A stretch of 64,000 nt of DNA, taken from NCBI GenBank assembly GCA_950097015.1, contig CATNEN010000007.1, forward strand, positions 2,852,001-2,916,000. The letters are read 5' to 3'. Positions 12,169-38,109 of the stretch are shown in pieces (within the stretch, counting starts at the first letter, position 1; every line of letters starts with the position of its first letter). The DNA is from Macrostomum hystrix. Lineage: Eukaryota; Platyhelminthes; Macrostomidae. The translations under genes and the position numbers were made by a program. The notes beneath the pieces are model-generated. The model worked only from the letters and a program-made list of their open reading frames with translations. It did not search any database and was not told where the DNA came from.

Positions 12169-12780
12169 AAATGGGGCCCAAGACAGTTCGGTTAGTTGTT
12201 AAAAGTGATTAACGATATGTGAGTCAAGAGTTTTGTTTTCATTCTGTAATGAAGCTAGTCAAATCGTACTTTAAAGATGATTCGATTCATAGTCGATAGA
12301 ATTAATAACTTCACCTTCATTTAGCTAATCGGCAAAAGCATGCAAATGCATGGTTTGGCTGTATAATTTAGGCTGAAAATCACAGTGCACTCGTAAAATC
12401 AATGTTAGACAGGAGATAACTCCGGCGAAACGGAAGTTTGGCCGATGTCGAACATGAACGAACTCAGGGTGGCGCAGGATGGCGACTTCCAAGCAATCAG
12501 GCAAATGTTAGCCATCGATCACGCTGCAACTTCTTGGCCAACAAATTCTCCACCGAGTCGAATTTAGGGCCGAAAATTGGAGAACTTGTGAACGAGTGAG
12601 GGCGCGTTTTCAGAACCGCTATTTGGACGAGATATTGAGCAATGCACTTCTAAAGACTTTATATGAACAGCAGAATTTAATAATGGCATCATTGCTTGTA
12701 ACCGAGCTCCCCGATCATTTTCACAATCAAACGCTTTAATTGATTTTCAAGCGTTCCCCTATCGATTTAAGCAAGCGCCA
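12169..12780. other. Spacer, nothing recognised
   Basis: Unique sequence of about 600 bp without a supportable gene or RNA. Confidence 0.45.
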
Positions 12781-12900
12781 AGGTCCCTGAGCTCGATTCC
12801 GCGGCGAGGCCTTATTTATCTGGGGCGCAGCCGCTGAGAGAAGGCTTGTGGGCTTGTCGCGTGCAATTTACGTCCTTGAGGGCCGTCGATTTCAACGTTT
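12780..12900 (+). mobile_element. tRNA-derived SINE copy (family S, copy 2)
   Basis: Carries the B-box-like GAGCTCGATTCCGCGG, then GCGAGGCC and TCTGGGGCGCAGCCGC, then GCGTGCAATTTACGTCC and TTGAGGGCC. The block order matches the copies at 975, 46,040 and 50,470. The tRNA head upstream of the B box is truncated or diverged. Confidence 0.65.
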
Positions 12901-13284
12901 CTTTGTTGTCGCATTGTTGAAGCACTATTTTTCTAAACTAAACAAAACGTGTCTTCTGAAAGAAAATATTTTACAAATCTGCTTACACGGTCGTAATGTG
13001 ACTCCCTGCGTGTTGAAAGATTGCTGCTTCTTTTTCAAGTCACTTTATACGAGTACAGTCTCGTGACGCCACTGAGAAATGAAAAAATAAAGCTCTTTCA
13101 ATTAATTTTTTACTTTATTTTTAAAGACGATAGCACACTGTGGCCATAGCGGCTTTCACTTACCGAAGTAACTTCTTATCTGGAGATTTCTCACGAAATT
13201 TTAACTCCTGTTTACTTTGCGCCGTCAATAAAAAGGGATATTTAATTTGAAAAATTCGTTTTTAGGACTGGGAATAAAACAGTT
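12901..13284. other. Spacer between SINE fragments
   Basis: AT-rich unique sequence with no supported gene. Confidence 0.4.
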
Positions 13285-13372
13285 GATGTCCTATCGTGGG
13301 GGCTTGTCGTGCAATTTACACCCTTGAGGGCCAACCTTGAGGGTACAGTGAAAGTGTACACTGCCTGACAAT
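13285..13372 (+). mobile_element. 3' tail of a family-S SINE
   Basis: Contains GGCTTGTCGTGCAATTTACA, CCTTGAGGGCCAACC and GTGTACACTGCCTGACA. These match the 3' half of the copy at 12,780-12,900 and the far end of the copy at 50,470-50,640. The tRNA-like head is missing, so this is a 5'-truncated copy. Confidence 0.55.
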
Positions 13373-13384
13373 GGGAAAGTCCGG

Positions 13385-14290
13385 ACAGATGTACACACCT
13401 GTGTGACTGTGTGCCTGTGTACAGTATCTGTGTGAGTGTGTGCCTGTGTACAGTATCTGTGTGAGTGTGTGCCTGTGTACAGTACCTGTGTGAGTGTGTG
13501 CCTGTGTACAGTATCTGTGTGCGTTTGTGCCTGTGTACAGTATCTGTGTGCGTTTGTGCCTGTGTACAGTATCTGTGTGAGTGTGTGCCTGTGTACAGTA
13601 TCTGTGTGAGTGTGTGCCTGTGTACAGTATCTGTGTGAGTGTGTGCCTGTGTACAGTATCTGTGTGCGTTTGTGCCTGTGTACAGTATCTGTGTGAGTGT
13701 GTGCCTGTGTACAGTATCTGTGTGAGTGTGTGTGCCTGTGTACAGTATCTGTGTGAGTGTGTGTGCCTGTGTACAGTATCTGTGTGAGTGTGTGTGCCTG
13801 TGTACAGTATCTGTGTGAGTGTGTGTGCCTGTGTACAGTATCTGTGTGAGTGTGTGTGCCTGTGTACAGTATCTGTGTGAGTGTGTGTGCCTGTGTACAG
13901 TATCTGTGTGAGTGTGTGTGCCTGTGTACAGTATCTGTGTGAGTGTGTGTGCCTGTGTACAGTATCTGTGTGAGTGTGTGTGCCTGTGTACAGTATCTGT
14001 GTGAGTGTGTGTGCCTGTGTACAGTATCTGTGTGAGTGTGTGTGCCTGTGTACAGTATCTGTGTGAGTGTGTGTGCCTGTGTACAGTATCTGTGTGAGTG
14101 TGTGTGCCTGTGTACAGTATCTGTGTGAGTGTGTGTGCCTGTGTACAGTATCTGTGTGAGTGTGTGTGCCTGTGTACAGTATCTGTGTGAGTGTGTGTGC
14201 CTGTGTACAGTATCTGTGTGAGTGTGTGTGCCTGTGTACAGTATCTGTGTGAGTGTGTGTGCCTGTGTACAGTATCTGTGTGCGCGTGTG
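13385..14290. repeat. 29/31-bp GTGTGAGTG minisatellite
   Basis: About 30 copies of a unit containing GCCTGTGTACAGTATCTGTG. Copies in the left third are 29 bp, and copies right of about 13,715 are uniformly 31 bp because of one extra TG. A 414-codon minus frame (13,291-14,535) runs through it, but the repeat has no stop in any of several frames, so I treat that frame as spurious. Confidence 0.96.
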
Positions 14291-15774
14291 TGCTCAGGAG
14301 TCAGCGAAATCAGCAGAATAGCCTCCACGCTGGCTGCGGGTCTAGTGTCATCAGATGATGTGCCATCAGCGGAGAGCAAACAGTTCCTACCTGCATCTGC
14401 TGGAGATTTAGTTTTCAAATCGAGAATTTCTCCCACCCCCCGAAACTTCCCCATCCCGGCCCAACAAAGAGCTGTCAGTGGATCTAGTTTCCGCAGGTAG
14501 GGAAATCTATGTTGTAGGCTGCTGTTTTTTTCCACACATCTTTAAGCTCTTCCCCGTCGCATCAGCGGTGGCCTCGTTCTCTGTTTCTAGTAGCTTTGCA
14601 AAAGCAATCGCCGTCAGAACGGCTAGACATTGCAAGTCGGCTAGCGCTGGTTCATAGCAAATTCTAAGAATAAACATTCCAAGAAATGTTGGCTGCCCCT
14701 GCTTTGACAATTAATTATTTCTAACTTAGAATTCTCTGTTCAGAAAGCTGGTAGAGAAAATACAGGAATCAGGACTTTCTGTCTGCGCTCCAAGCAGTTG
14801 CTGAAAAGCCAGATGTGCTTTTGGAATTTTCAAAAGTTTCACTAAAACTATTTCACTTCAGCAATGGTTCAACCGATCAGCTAAATAGCAACAAGACATT
14901 GTTGCTTATTCTTAAAAATTCTTCTGTTAGAAATCTTTCCGTTTGGAAAATTACTTCCGCTGAAAACCATCCGCCGGAATTGACAAGGGCTGAAACGAAT
15001 TTCGATAGTAATTCGTTACAAAGCTAGAAAAATAACCTGCACTAAAATTAGATTTGTTACTCATAACTCAGAATTCGAACCCAGGGCCATTGCAGCACAA
15101 AACATTTTCACTTCCGTTGGCCTAACTTTTCGGCTCTAGACTGGCACAATGGCTAGGCCCGAGTGAATGGTAAGCTATTGTACAGCCGCATATTATTCTG
15201 TCTCATTTCCAGTTGATCGATGCCGAACTTTGTAGCCAAATTAATTTGGCATTCCAACGAAGAATCGGAGATTTATTAACGCGAATTTGGCCGAATATAA
15301 TTTACGATACGCAGCTGAATTGGAAAGCCACACCACTAAATCTCATAGCAATGCTATATCACGGGAGAATTAGATCTGGTTAATTAGGGGATCTGGGAAA
15401 GGCTAGAAGAGGGAAAATGGGAGAGCTGGGAAGGGCATGACTTCTGGACATTCTTTTTTGCTGCTGCGAGACGCCAGTGCCGCAGCAGTGCCGCTCGTTG
15501 GGGACTTTGGCACCGGGGGTGGGGTAGTGAGTAGGTGGCGGCACTCTCAGCTATCAAAGGCGCCGCGTGGGCTTCATTGAGGGATTATTGCCCACTTCCC
15601 GGTTCGGCTGGCAAAACTTTATGACTCCGTCTTAATCCAATAACATTTATTAGCTTTGAAAGCAGCAGGAATGAAATGTGGATCATTTTCCCTACCGGTT
15701 CGCTCCTGAAACTAAACGTCACACAGTGCTTATCCAGCCTGGAAGCACTCGCGTTATCCCATCAAAAGCCACCG
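14291..15774. other. Unique spacer, no supported gene
   Basis: About 1.5 kb of unique sequence. Short frames at 14,507-14,710 (minus) and 14,815-15,027 (plus) lack domains or context. A tRNA-like motif (minus strand, GGGTTCGAATTC near 15,070) is isolated and not foldable enough to call. Confidence 0.4.
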
Positions 15775-16275
15775 ATTCTTCAGATTAGGCGAATCCGCAG
15801 TCCTAAGTTCGATTCCTTAAATTACGAGTTTAATTCCTATAATCCAGAGTTCAGTTTGTCAAATCCTAAGTCTGATTCGCATATTCCAGAGTTCCATTCC
15901 TAAAATTCCGAGTTCAATTTGTAAAATCCCTAAAAGTAAAGTTTATTAAATCATGAGTTCGATTGATAAAATCCCAAATTCGATTCCTGAAGTCCCAAAT
16001 TCGATTCCTACAATAAAAAGTTTGATTCCTAAAATCCAGAGTTCGATTCCTAAAATCCCAAGTTCGATTCCTGCAGTCCCAAATTCGATTCCTACAATAA
16101 AAAGTTTGATTCCTAAAATCCAGAGTTCAATTCCTAAAATCCAGAGTTCGATTCCTAAAATACCAAATTCGATTCCTAAAAAACCCAAATTCGATTCCTG
16201 CAATAAAAAGTTTGATTCCTAAAATCCAGAGTTCGATTCCTAAAATACCTAATTCGATTCCTAAAACCCACTTTA
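15775..16275. repeat. 21-bp GATTCCTAAAATCC minisatellite, array 1
   Basis: Units of about 21 bp built on GAGTTCGATTCCTAAAATCC. A longer block of about 100 bp containing CCTACAATAAAAAGTTTGAT recurs at about 16,000, 16,085 and 16,195. The unit is closely related to the array at 17,755-18,345. Confidence 0.93.
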
Positions 16276-16694
16276 GCTTTTTTCGAAAGTCAGTAAGCGC
16301 AACAATTTAACAATGCATGGTATTCGTTACAATAAAAGGCTAAACTGGTGTAACAGCCGGGCTGCATTTAGCAGGACTAGAGTTATTCTAGCTAACAATA
16401 ACCCTAGCTGCACTGCTTTGTCAGTCGCTTCGTGCCGATAATGTATTTCAGCAAGCCTTTATCCAAAACCAAGGCAACCCTCACGCTGAGGCATTTACAA
16501 TGGCTGGCTATGCACAACGAATACGAGTAGAGAAACAGACAAGTTGTAGTACGAGTATATGCTATCAAACACTCTACATTTGCTTCTAGTCTGTGACTTG
16601 CTTTCAACATACGAGCTACAACTACTTTTTCTAATTCTGAATTAGCGAAAATTTCAATTTTAAGGGTACTTCTTAAACATTTTTACGGAAGAAA
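16276..16694. other. Spacer, nothing recognised
   Basis: Unique spacer between two arrays; no gene signal. Confidence 0.4.
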
Positions 16695-17225
16695 TCACAT
16701 TAGGAATCGCAGCAGGACTCAATTTAGGAATCACAGCAGCAGCTCGGATTAGGAATCGCAGCAGGACTGTTAAGAATCGCAGCAGGACTGTTAGGAATCG
16801 CAGCAGGGCTACTGCTAGGAATCGCAGCAAGAATGGTATTAGGAATCGCAGCAGGAATCGTATTAGGAATTGCAGCAGGATTCGTATTAGGAATTGCAGC
16901 AGGATTCGTATTAGGAATCCTGGCAGGACCACTGTTAGGAATCGCAGCAAGAATGGTATTAGGAATCGCAGCAGGAATCGTGTTAAGAATCGCAGCAGGA
17001 CTCGTGTTAGGAATCGCAGCAATCGTATCAAGAATCGCAGTAGGGCTACTGTTAGGAATCGCAGCAAGAATAGTATTAGGAATCGCAGCAGGAATCGTAT
17101 TAGGAATTGCAGCAGGATTCTTATTAGGAATCCTGGCAGGACCACTGTTAGGAATCGCAGCAAGAATGGTATTAGGAATCGCAGCAGGAATCGTGTTAGG
17201 AATCGCAGCAGGACTCATAGTAGCG
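16695..17225. repeat. TAGGAATCGCAGCAG minisatellite with higher-order copies
   Basis: Monomers of 15 and 18 bp (TTAGGAATCGCAGCAGGA type). A block of about 230 bp recurs (compare 16,795-16,965 with 17,040-17,210). Its core TAGGAATC is the reverse complement of the GATTCCTA core in the flanking arrays on both sides. Confidence 0.92.
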
Positions 17226-17754
17226 CATGGCAAGTAGGACGACAAGCATGACATGGCAAGCAGGAAAGTATTTTTGGAATCGAAGCAAGAACAAGAGTCG
17301 TAGCTAGAACCATACGATCGATACGATTCGTTACTTGGGTGCATTTTGGAATTGACTAGTCAAGAACCGGTTTATAAGAATTTTCCGAGAAACAGAAATC
17401 GAATCTGTTCTTGAAGTTAGCGACATCATTTTTGATCCTGTTGTTATCGTAACGAATGAAAGAGATTAGTCGAGTCCGTGGGATGCGAGACTGTGATCAG
17501 TTGTAGATAATCCTCAAAATGATTGCTTTGCTGTTAAAAGCAGTCGTTACCCATTTCTGATGCCTAAAGTTGCACAGCTTTCCATTAGCAATTGGAAGTG
17601 AGCCTGCGGAGTAACAAAGTTTGAGAACTTTTTGTACAATGTCTACTATGGGCTGTCAAGCGCCTGAAATAGGCCCAGACCTGTTTCCTCAAAATCCTCC
17701 GGTTGAACCTTCCAACTGGTTCGACTTCGACTCCTAAACTCACTAGCGCAATTC
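17226..17754. other. Spacer, nothing recognised
   Basis: About 530 bp of unique sequence without supported features. Confidence 0.4.
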
Positions 17755-18460
17755 CTTAATTACTGAGTTCGATTCCGACAATCCCAAGCTCGATTCCTAC
17801 AATCCCAAGTTCTATCCCTAAATCCTTAGCTGGATTCCTACAATCCAAAGTTTGATTCCAAAATCCTCAGCTCGATTCCTACAATCCCAAATTCGATTCC
17901 TACAGTCCCAAGTTCGATTCCTACAATCCCAAGTTTGATTCCTACAGTCCCAAGTTCGATTCCTACAATCCCAAGTTCGATTCCTCAAATCCCAAGTTCG
18001 ATTCCTACAATCCCAAGTTCGATTCCTACAATCCCAAGTTTGATTCCTCAAATCCCAAATTCGATTCCTACAGTCCCAAGTTCGATTCCTACAATCCCAA
18101 GTTCGATTCCTACAATCCCAAGTTCGATTCCTACAATCCCAAGTTCGATTCCTACAATCCCAAGTTCGATTCCTCAAATCCCAAGTTCGATTCCTACAAT
18201 CCCAAGTTCGATTCCTACAATCCCAAGTTCGATTCGTACAATCCCAAGTTCGATTCCTACAATCCCAAGTTCGATTCGTAAAATTCCGAGTTCAAGTCCC
18301 ACAATTTCGTGTTAGTTTCCTATAATCCAGAGTTTAAATTGTAAAATCCCAAGTTTGATATCTAAAACATAGATTTAAAATCTTACAATCTGGAGTTTGA
18401 TTACTATAATCCAGAGTTAAGTTCCTAAAATCTCGACTTCAATTTTTTAAACTCCCAACT
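17755..18460. repeat. 21-bp GATTCCTACAATCC minisatellite, array 2
   Basis: About 27 copies of a 21-bp unit (CAAGTTCGATTCCTACAATC), regular to about 18,290 and degenerate to about 18,460. Closely related to array 1 at 15,775-16,275 in the same orientation. It ends about 80 bp short of the GPCR stop codon. Confidence 0.94.
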
Positions 18461-18539
18461 TCCCAAAATCCCATAGACCAACTGCGGCAGGCAATGATCG
18501 CATTGCGATTAGGAGGTTCGAGAAAAAACTTGTCACTTT

Positions 18540-18635
18540 TTAAACAAATCCCGCCTCGAATTGCTCGTCCGATGATTCGTCTGATTGTTTGCCACGATTC
18601 AGCAGATCCACTTCCTCAGGCGGCGGCGGCGGAGG

Positions 18636-18667
<32 letters not shown>

Positions 18668-19931
18668 GCCGCGGTGTCGAAGGCTGCTGACTTACGGGAG
18701 TCGGCAGCAGCATCGGGGAGTCAGAAGGTCGCGTCCTGACGGCACAGTTGTGGTTGGCGGACCAGCTGAGCCGGATGTTTGCAGGGGGGTTCGCTGACCG
18801 GATCATTGTGTAGTTGCCGCTGTTGGGGTGCCCGGCGCCCTTTGGAGCCGGCAGTCCGAGCAGGCGCCGCACCGTTTCCCGGAAGGTGTTGCTGGTGCTG
18901 CTGTACACGATGAAGTTGCTGAAGCTGTCCAGGCAGACTAGAATGTTCCCGATGAAGGTGGTGTGCAGCCTGACTGTTCCGTAGTTTGACAGCCTCTTGA
19001 AGGCGGTGTTGTTGAGCACGAAGAACACGAAGGTGGGCAGTTCAAATGCTACGAAGCAGATTAGCAGCACCATGACAGTCTTGGTGGCGGCATCCTGGCT
19101 CCGCGCAGCGCCGCCACCTCCGAGGCCGCCCGGCTGCTGGTTGAACTGTCGCCGGCGCAGAGTGAAGATGATGAGGAAGCTGAGAGCACTGATCAGAAAG
19201 ATAGGAGCCACAGTCTGCATGGGGTACAGCAGCAGAGTCTTGTAGTGCTTGTACTCGGGCAGGCTGTCCAGTTTCTGATGCGTGACAATCGTCAGTAGGT
19301 AGGCCGATGAGTCGTTTCCGGACGCGTTGCATGGAAATGGAAAAACAGTCCAGGTGAACTCAAACATGCGCGGAGAGCACAGGATGAAGCTGATGGCCGC
19401 CAGGGCGATGTAGCCGCCCAGTGTTCTGGTGGGGCTGAACAGCTGGCCGCTGCGAGTGCTCAGCGGGTTGCGTACCACCTCGCAGCGGCTGCCGGCGATC
19501 ATCACCAGGCACCAGTTGCGGATCATGATGTAGGCATTGAACAGGCTGAAGGACAGGAAGAAGCTGCCAGTGATGATGTTGGCCGGACTCGTGGATTGAA
19601 AGGCCTGCCTGTGATTGCCCACCCACAGCATGACGGTAAAGTTGGAGGCCAGGCAGATGTTGAGTATGGTCTCAGACAGCGACAGCAGCAGCAGCAGCCG
19701 GCGCATGATAATATTTTTCCGGTCCAAGATGAACACAATCAGTGAGAAGCCATTGGTCAGTGTGTTCAGGTAGCCAAGAATACATGTGATCCACAGGTAC
19801 ACTGTCACATTGCCACCGTTACCGCCTCCGCCTCCGCCGCCGCCAGAACGGCTGGAGTTGCCGCGTGGAGCTCCGGTCATGAGGGTCGTCATGTTGACAC
19901 ACTCCTCTACGCTGGCCAAATGGGCTAGCAT
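18540..19931 (-). CDS. Class A GPCR, FMRFamide/peptide-receptor type
   Basis: Single-exon seven-transmembrane receptor. From the first ATG (19,931) it is 463 residues; the frame stays open 10 codons further but only to a TTG. Hydrophobic segments lie at about 44-69, 78-103, 119-146, 171-187, 235-258, 283-306 and 324-344. Several Asn-X-Ser/Thr sites and a poly-Gly stretch precede TM1, and the C-tail holds a Pro run of about 13 residues encoded by a GGC-rich tract. Family marks are Arg149 with NPL at the end of TM3 and the TM7 end NFIVYSS. The usual DRY is SRC here, the NPxxY proline is absent, and I see no Cys at the start of TM3 although Cys201 is present in loop 2. It would sit in the plasma membrane and signal through G proteins; ligand unknown. 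The absence of introns fits retroposition or a naturally intronless receptor. Confidence 0.88.
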
Positions 19932-19961
19932 TGGGTGTGCTTCAGTTCTATTTCTCAACAA

Positions 19962-20234
19962 AAAATAATTTTGATTAGAGAAGCTAATAAACAGTCATCT
20001 CAGGTAGATTTTAGATATTCCTTCGAGACAGGTGCAAGGTATTTTAGGCCGGGCAGGTTGGTTTGACTGGACGGCAAAGAAACTGAACCATTTACCGTAT
20101 AGGCCTGCCCGCTATTCTGATTGGTTGATAGTGTCTGAGCCAATGAGAATTGCCGTTAAATGTGGATTAGAAATGTTTCATTCAGCATTGCGAGCGGGAT
20201 ATCAGTGGCAAAATTGAAAGCAATGCCTTCAGAA
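19962..20234. other. 5' flank of the GPCR gene
   Basis: About 270 bp between the GPCR and the next array. On the minus strand, TTTTTTGTTGAG just ahead of the ATG could serve as a splice or trans-splice acceptor, but this is only a possibility. Confidence 0.3.
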
Positions 20235-21795
20235 TTATCAGAGGTTAATGGCTACATGACCAAATAGGAACCCATCCTCCATGATCAGATGGAACCCATC
20301 CTCTATGACCATATAGGAACCCATCCTCCATGACCAGATGCAACCCATCCTCCATGACCAGATGGAACCCGGGAACCCATCCTTCATGACCAGATGGAAC
20401 CCTGGAACCCTGGAACCCATCCTCCATGACAAGATACAACCCATCCTCCATGACCAGATGGAACCCTGGAACCCATCCTCCATGACCAGATGGAACCCTG
20501 GAACCCATCCTCCATGACCAGATGGAACCCTGGAACCCATCCTCTATGACCATATTGGAACCCAGCTTCCATGACCAGATGAACCCATCCTCTATGACCA
20601 TATTGGAACCCAGCTTCCATGACCAGATGAACCCATCCTCTATGACCATATTGGAACCCATCGTTCATGACCAGATGTAACCCATCCTTCATGACCAGAT
20701 GGAACCCATTCTCCATGACCAGATGGAACCCATCCTTCATGACCAGATGGAACCCATCCTCCATGACCAGATGGAACCCATCCTTCATGGCCAGATGGAA
20801 CCCATCCTCCATGACCATATTGGAACCCAGCTTCCATGATCAGATGAACCCATCCTCTATGACCAGATACAACCCATCCTCCATGACCAGATGAACCCAT
20901 CCTCTATGACCAGATACAACCCATCCTCCATGACCAGATGGAACCCTGGAACCCATCCTCCATGACCAGATGGAACCCATCCTTCATGACCAGATGGAAC
21001 CCATCCTCCATGACCAGATGGAACCCATCCTTCATGGCCAGATGGAACCCATCCTCCATGACCAGATGGAACCCATCCTCCATGACCAGATGTAACCCAT
21101 CCTTCATGACCAGATGGAACCCATCCTCCATGACCAGATGGAACCCATCTTTCATGACCAGATGGAACCCATCCTTCATGGCCAGATGGAACCCATCCTC
21201 CATGACCATATTGGAACCCAGCTTCCATGACCAGATGAACCCATCCTCTATGACCAGATACAACCCATCCTCCATGACCAGATGAACCCATCCTCTATGA
21301 CCAGATACAACCCATCCTCCATGACCAGATGGAACCCTGGAACCCATCCTCCATGACCAGATGGAACCCATCCTTCATGACCAGATGGAACCCATCCTCC
21401 ATGACCAGATGGAACCCATCCTTCATGGCCAGATGGAACCCATCCTTCATGACCAGATGGAACCCATCCTCCATGACCAGATGGAACCCATCCTTCATGG
21501 CCAGATGGAACCCATCCTTCATGGCCAGATGGAACCCATCCTTCATGGCCAGATGGAACCCATCCTTCATGACCAGATGGAACCCATCCTCCATGACCAG
21601 ATGGAACCCATCCTTCATGGCCAGATGGAACCCATCCTTCATGGCCAGATGGAACCCATCCTCCATGACCAGATGGCGCCCATCGTTTATGACCGATGCA
21701 ACCCAACTTCCCTGACCAGATGGAACCAAGCTTCTATGAGCAGATGGAACCAAGCTTCTATGAGCAGATGGAACCAAGTCTCAATGACCAATTGG
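20235..21795. repeat. 24-bp CCATCCTCCATGACCAG minisatellite, array 1
   Basis: About 60 copies of a 24-bp unit (GAACCCATCCTCCATGACC core) with CTTCATG, CTCTATG and GGCCAG variants. Blocks of about 390 bp are duplicated (compare 20,780-20,960 with 21,170-21,350). Long frames in at least five phases are artefacts of the 24-bp period. A sister array lies at 24,425-25,820. Confidence 0.96.
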
Positions 21796-22440
21796 AAACC
21801 ACATTTTTATAGCTATGAAACATAATTAGCAAGGAAAGTTAATAACTTAAGTCGCACATCAGTTTTTAGTTGCTTAAAACGAGTTTATGACGATGCAACA
21901 GTAAAACGGCGCACGTTTTTAATTATTGTATTCTGTTGAAATTTATCGGTAAAACTCCTGGGTTCAGCAGCTAAACAGCAACACAAAACATAAGAATGTG
22001 AATAGAAGCACTTTAACATTCATGACACACTGATTCTGTTTAAATAAAACGAACTATTTTGTTAGATTAGAGCACGAAAATGATGTAATAAAATCACAAA
22101 ATGTCAGGTACATAAAAATACGCGAAAAAGTCCTTATTAGTTATGCGCAAAACTCACAATAACTCAAGGGCAGAGAATATATTCGTTTACACATTGCATG
22201 CCTAACTCTACTCTAAGATGTAACAAAACAATAGCTAAAATATTACACAAAACTGCAACAACATACTGACTGCTAATGACGGCGAAATGCATGCACAGAC
22301 AGGCTTCAACAGACTAAACAAAACATTTAAGGATTTGGGATTCTGAATGCAACTAAAATCTATTCAGAAATAACATTCACGGTAACTAAAAAATCATAGA
22401 TGAGCTGAAGGCTGTCACAACACATCATCTCACCGACTAA
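21796..22440. other. AT-rich spacer, no gene seen
   Basis: About 640 bp of AT-rich unique sequence without an open frame worth calling. Confidence 0.5.
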
Positions 22441-23615
22441 CTCACTGATTTATCTCGCCGACTCAACTTAACTCAACTCTCGCCGACTCAACTCACCGAC
22501 TCATCTTACCGACTCATCTCACTGACTCATCTCACTGACTCAACAAACTGACTCATCTCACTGACTCAACTCACCGACTCATCTTACCGACTCATCTCAC
22601 TGACTCATCTCACTGACTCAACAAACTGACTCATCTCACTGACTCAACTCACCGGCTCATCTTACCGACTCATCTCACTGACTCATCTCACTGACTCAAC
22701 AAACTGACTCATCTCACTGACTCAACTCACTGACTCATCTCACTGACTCATCTCACTGACTCATCTCACTGACTCAACAAACTGACTCATCTCACTGACT
22801 CAACTCACCGGCTCATCTTACCGACTCATCTCACTGACTCATCTCACTGACTCATCTCACTGACTCATCTCACTGACTCAACTCACCGACTCATCTTACC
22901 GACTCATCTCTCTGACTCATCTCACTGACTCAACAAACTGACTCATCTCGCCGACTTAACAAACTGACTCATCTCACTGACTCAACTCACCGACTCATCT
23001 TACCGACTCATCTCACTGACTCATCTCACTGACTCAACAAACTGACTCATCTCACTGACTCAACTCACCGACTCATCTCACTGACTCAACTCACCGACTC
23101 ATCTTACCGACTCATCTCACTGACTCATCTCACTGACTCAACAAACTGACTCATCTCACTGACTCAACTCACCGGCTCATCTTACCGACTCATCTCACTG
23201 ACTCATCTCACTGACTCAACAAACTGACTCATCTCACTGACTCAACTCACCGGCTCATCTTACCGACTCATCTCACTGACTCATCTCACTGACTCATCTC
23301 ACTGACTCATCTCACTGACTCAACTCACCGACTCATCTTACCGACTCATCTCTCTGACTCATCTCACTGACTCAACAAACTGACTCATCTCGCCGACTTA
23401 ACAAACTGACTCATCTCACTGACTCAACTCACCGGCTCATCTTACCGACTCATCTCACTGACTCATCTCACTGACTCATCTCACTGACTCATCTCTCTGA
23501 CTCATCTCTCTGACTCATCTCACTGACTCAACAAACTGACTCATCTCGCCGACTTAAGTAACTGACTCATCTCAATGATTCATCTCGCCGACTCAACCAA
23601 CTGACTCATCTAAAT
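22440..23615. repeat. 13-bp TGACTCATCTCAC satellite with 78-bp higher-order repeat
   Basis: Around 90 monomers of 13 bp. The commonest higher-order unit is six monomers (78 bp) in the order TTACCG, CTCACTG, CTCACTG, AACAAACTG, CTCACTG, CTCACCG. Most monomers contain TGACTCA, which is the AP-1/GCN4 consensus site. Confidence 0.95.
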
Positions 23616-24096
23616 GTGCACGAAATCTAAATAAAGCAAAATTTATGGCATTTTAATTATTAATTTGTTCCCGAATGAAAACAATTTTTTCCCCTGAATA
23701 ACCGGAGAGAAGAAAATGTGCCAGCTATCGTGACTCAAATAAGTCATTATTTAATAGTAATGCGCAAATTATACCAAAATTCCTTGCTGCCCCAAGGCCA
23801 CAGACAAGAATTCCTGTTTTTCTTTCAGTCGCTGTCAAAATAGGCGCCCCTGCTAAAACTCATCTGAGCTGGCCGGCCCAGGATGGCAGACAGGGCCTTC
23901 AGTGGAAGATGGATGGATGGGGAACAGCCACACAGGGCAATTGTAAGCGCTTCAACTCAGTACTGCGGCTTCTCCGCTCTGCCCCGCGTCTCCATTTCCA
24001 ACCCGTCAAAGCTGTGATGTCCCGCAGAAAAGAACTATTTGCCAGAGTTTGCCAATCCGCCAGCTGAGAATAGCGGGCCAACAAGATCTGCTGTCG
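23616..24096. other. 3' flank of the TMEM184 gene
   Basis: Sequence between the 13-bp satellite and the TMEM184 stop codon; it should include the 3' UTR. I found no clear AATAAA on the minus strand. Short frames here have no support. Confidence 0.4.

Positions 24097-38109
<14,013 letters not shown>

Noticed and set aside
13291-14535. 414-codon minus-strand open frame with HTHTDTVHR repeats
   Set aside because: It lies almost wholly within a minisatellite whose unit lacks stops in several frames on both strands; the non-repeat ends have no recognisable domain.
16660-17344. Repeated IPAAIPNT and LLRFLI frames, possible low-complexity proteins
   Set aside because: Two or three frames on both strands are open over the same array, so none is favoured as coding.
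19932-19961. Ten extra N-terminal residues for the GPCR
   Set aside because: The first codon of that extension is TTG; the first ATG is at 19,931.
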